Positions 62,901 to 64,000 of a DNA stretch of 64,000 bases are shown piece after piece. Within the stretch, counting starts at the first letter, position 1. The number at the start of each line of letters is the position of its first letter. Made by a program: the position numbers and the translations under genes. The notes below the pieces were generated by a model, which had not been told where the DNA came from, searched no databases, and worked only from the letters and a program-made list of their open reading frames with translations. This DNA is from Gracilaria domingensis (lineage: Eukaryota > Rhodophyta > Florideophyceae > Gracilariales > Gracilariaceae), in NCBI GenBank assembly GCA_022539475.1, contig VCMS01000040.1, positions 38,652-102,651 on the forward strand, written 5' to 3'.

Positions 62901-63283
62901 TTTTCTGCTCCTTCGCGTTTCTTTTGCATGGAAATATATTCATCTATACATCTCGCACGCAAGGTGTTGGCAAACTGAGTTTCGGCATCGACATTGAAGA
63001 GGTGTCCTGCTGACAGTGCGTAGTGAAGTGCTTCGTCCAGAGAACCGAGATGAAAGTTAACTTTGGCCGCAACAATAGCGGCAAGGTTTCGCTCGGAAAA
63101 TGTGTCATCCTCCGACAGTTCTTGGATTTTCACAACTGCTCCAGAGATTTCTGGCCAGAAAGAATCAGCCAAAGTGTTCAAAGTTCGAAGCGCATGCGCC
63201 TGAAGGATCGGTTCACTCTCCTCCAGGAGAGACAATGCAGGCGCAGCAGAGCTAGGAACGATTGATTCGACAGCAACACCCAT
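59993..63283 (-). CDS. RPN2: 26S proteasome regulatory subunit RPN2/PSMD1
   Basis: RPN2 is the large scaffold of the 19S base, next to RPN13 and the deubiquitinase module. From ATG 63283 (MGVAVESIVPSSAAPALSLLEE) it has 1096 residues (human 953, yeast 945). An N-terminal helical rod (about 1-330) includes AKVNFHLGSLDEALHYALSA. The toroid of proteasome/cyclosome repeats (about 440-760) shows GIGMGLIALGSG, RGLALGIALVCYGREDDA, RRAAVIALGFVLFR and YGAAMAIGISCMGTG. A Lys/Glu-rich insert (about 880-960) precedes the C-terminal beta domain (PAPFTVLENPCRVLPAQEKYI). The last 50 residues are Asp/Lys/Gly-rich; the usual RPN13-docking end is not obvious. The extra length is mostly in the acidic insert near 335-385 and the tail. 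Confidence 0.96.
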   Translation of the reverse strand: MGVAVESIVPSSAAPALSLLEESEPILQAHALRTLNTLADSFWPEISGAVVKIQELSEDDTFSERNLAAIVAAKVNFHLGSLDEALHYALSAGHLFNVDAETQFANTLRARCIDEYISMQKKREGAENEDGEVGASGEHAYAAALQDVVERVLNGCIEKGEVREAIGVAIEAHRLDKIEAAIIEGCKSDTDKKDALAYCFESALHLVTSRSYRARVLNLIASIHVSQFAYEARNYIAVANCYAFTGNAKGVADILLSLVDDAKVAGKENEANLELMALQIAFDIVDNDAPFFAAKVLDLLPEPRVIEPTPATPAPSVTPNEQAAQSTDEPVPMETETPSATSNPTTETSTPIESKEQGSNQDKKVLKLRRVLIGEATAELYFDFLCSKNKSDMYLLKKIKQSLDGRSSVCDSALLFCNAIAHSGTAIDNFLRENLDWLARHTAWAKFSATACLGVIHARHTSAALNLLSPYLPSNTASRGAATAYSEGGALYALGLIAASGGRDATLAVENNRPVIAKQYLFDALRVPEINEVVKHGACLGLGLSAMASWDGKNRESEYYEELKNVLYTDSAIASEAAGIGMGLIALGSGSEDVCNEMYAYAVETEHQKIIRGLALGIALVCYGREDDAMPMIRKMLAENEPILRYGSMYAVALAYCGTADNKAIRLLLHSAVSDVSDDVRRAAVIALGFVLFRHPKLLPNIVSLLAESCHSHVRYGAAMAIGISCMGTGMPAAVSILEKLISEDPIDFVRQGAFIGLSLVFMHHTEERSPKSVLMRKNLESTWGAKLEDVITRFGAVVAAGIADAGGRNGVIALTSANGHPRMTAIVGLAMFSQFWYWFPLVHFIGLTIKPAALICLNKDLKMPKMKVKSDVSEDLYAYVPSGPPEKAKEVSSAPKAILSVTAKSLAREKRRAAARKKDADAKSSSRVAEKAETKKEEAPETEDDKTNKEDSKKKSPAPFTVLENPCRVLPAQEKYITWDVPGVAEKRYEPVVNGRVAGIVMMQDQKPDLEEETVPMQTLVLPPPPTTAAQPNSAANGGATVVNDGDDDDGDVPVPETFIYRDEDKDGKKDGESKDGGKDGDVNMDGGAGENTAV

Positions 63284-64000
63284 AATGGAAGGCAGATGCT
63301 GATCCGATCGCTGACGCACTACTCCTCGTAACCGACAAGGTAACGCCAATCAGCCTCTGAGTGGATCTGAATGACGCGCTACTGGGCGCCAAGGTCACGA
63401 TGCGAATCTATCAGGGGCGACTGGGTACGACAGGGTTAACCTCAGTAGTGCGAGTTACACGGCGAGCGAAGAGGAGTCGGTATTGAGTTCGTGGTTGCGG
63501 GGGAAAGAGTATGGGCGGTGGCGGCGCGCAGCCATCCCCCGCGACTGTGTCTTGCAACCAGGCTGCGAAAGTGGCTGGAACGTCATCGAGAACGTGGCCA
63601 ACGGGCTCGAACTTGAAAGGTATGGCAAAACCCATTAATTGGGACCTTGCTTAATTACTTTGGATTTGCCCGAAAATGACAGCTTTCTGCGCTCTTCTTT
63701 GCCCTTCTAGCTAGCTGGGCCATCCGCAACAATCTGCCATGTGAAAACGACATCAGCTGCTATAGGCGCTGTGGAAGCTGTTTAGAATGTAAGGCATGGG
63801 CTGTATATAGAGAGATACAGACTTCGAACCAAAACATCGAGAAGCAGCCTTAACTTGCTGGGAGAGTGTATACCAGCGTTATACACAAACTGCTGCGTGT
63901 ATTCCGTGCGCTGTAGCACGCAGACATGATGTGATCTGCTATTCACGTCCTGCACCAAGAAGGCTGGTAGTACCGCCGTGGAGTACACAAAACAGAGAGA
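63284..64000. other. RPN2 upstream region and window end
   Basis: About 0.7 kb. A 74-codon leftward frame at 63411-63635 reads MGFAIPFKFEPVGHVLDDVP, then a Pro-rich part. It could be a small gene or an upstream exon, but there is nothing to confirm it. No repeat or RNA gene is recognised. Confidence 0.35.

Noticed and set aside
1-64000. tRNA or rRNA genes
   Set aside because: I looked for B-box (GGTTCGA..) and A-box pairs and for rRNA-like conserved blocks on both strands. The few GTTCGA hits lack a partner box and a cloverleaf.
1-64000. Bacterial or plastid origin of the window
   Set aside because: The window carries RPN2, RCC2, a Nup88-like protein, a BET-type protein, Rab escort protein, NudC and GT..AG introns, which are nuclear eukaryotic features. 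No operons are seen.

Overview
The window looks like nuclear DNA of a eukaryote, most likely a florideophyte red alga such as Chondrus or a relative. This is an inference. What the sequence shows is conserved eukaryotic housekeeping genes (26S proteasome RPN2, RCC2, a Nup88-like nucleoporin, Rab escort protein, NudC, PDCD5, a BET-type bromodomain protein, an SPT3-like SAGA subunit, an SMP-C2 lipid-transfer protein). Most are single open frames. Some carry one short intron of about 80-90 bases with GT..AG ends. Gene-poor stretches filled with transposon debris lie between the genes. No tRNA, rRNA or CRISPR was seen.

Layout. 1-9076 is a Ty3/gypsy LTR element with a 5' LTR cut by the window edge, a tRNA primer-binding site, one long pol-bearing frame and a long 3' LTR that itself carries a two-zinc-finger frame. 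A second, LTR- or MITE-like repeat abuts it (9126-9724). From 10.8 to 31.4 kb is a gene-rich island: an unrecognised small protein, NudC, glutathione synthetase, PDCD5, a decayed piece of glutathione synthetase, a bacterial-looking membrane protein, a 779-residue orphan, Nup88-like, Rab escort protein, GMP synthase, a ZFC3H1/Red1-like zinc-finger protein and a BET-type bromodomain protein. From 31.4 to 42.8 kb is mostly non-coding, broken only by a divergent pair of Arg/Ser- and Pro-rich proteins. It holds a second copy of the 9.1-kb repeat, a perfect 24-bp hairpin and a clean non-autonomous hAT transposon with an 8-bp target duplication. From 42.8 to 64 kb is a looser gene region: an organelle-targeted short-chain dehydrogenase, SPT3-like, a large NB-ARC/WD40 STAND protein, SMP-C2, a poorly resolved multi-exon gene, RCC2 and RPN2.

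The genes do not form one pathway. Themes are nuclear function (Nup88, BET, SPT3, ZFC3H1, RCC2), protein turnover and chaperoning (RPN2, NudC), and membrane traffic (REP, SMP-C2). Many neighbours converge at short distance, and two pairs (ZFC3H1/BET and the Arg/Ser-Pro-rich pair) share divergent promoters of about 0.4-0.5 kb. The most novel-looking items are the NB-ARC/WD40 receptor-like protein, the 779-residue orphan, the zinc-finger frame inside an LTR, and the bacterial-type membrane protein beside a glutathione synthetase pseudogene. Several long open frames begin at TTG or GTG codons; I moved these to the first plausible ATG or to a predicted splice acceptor.
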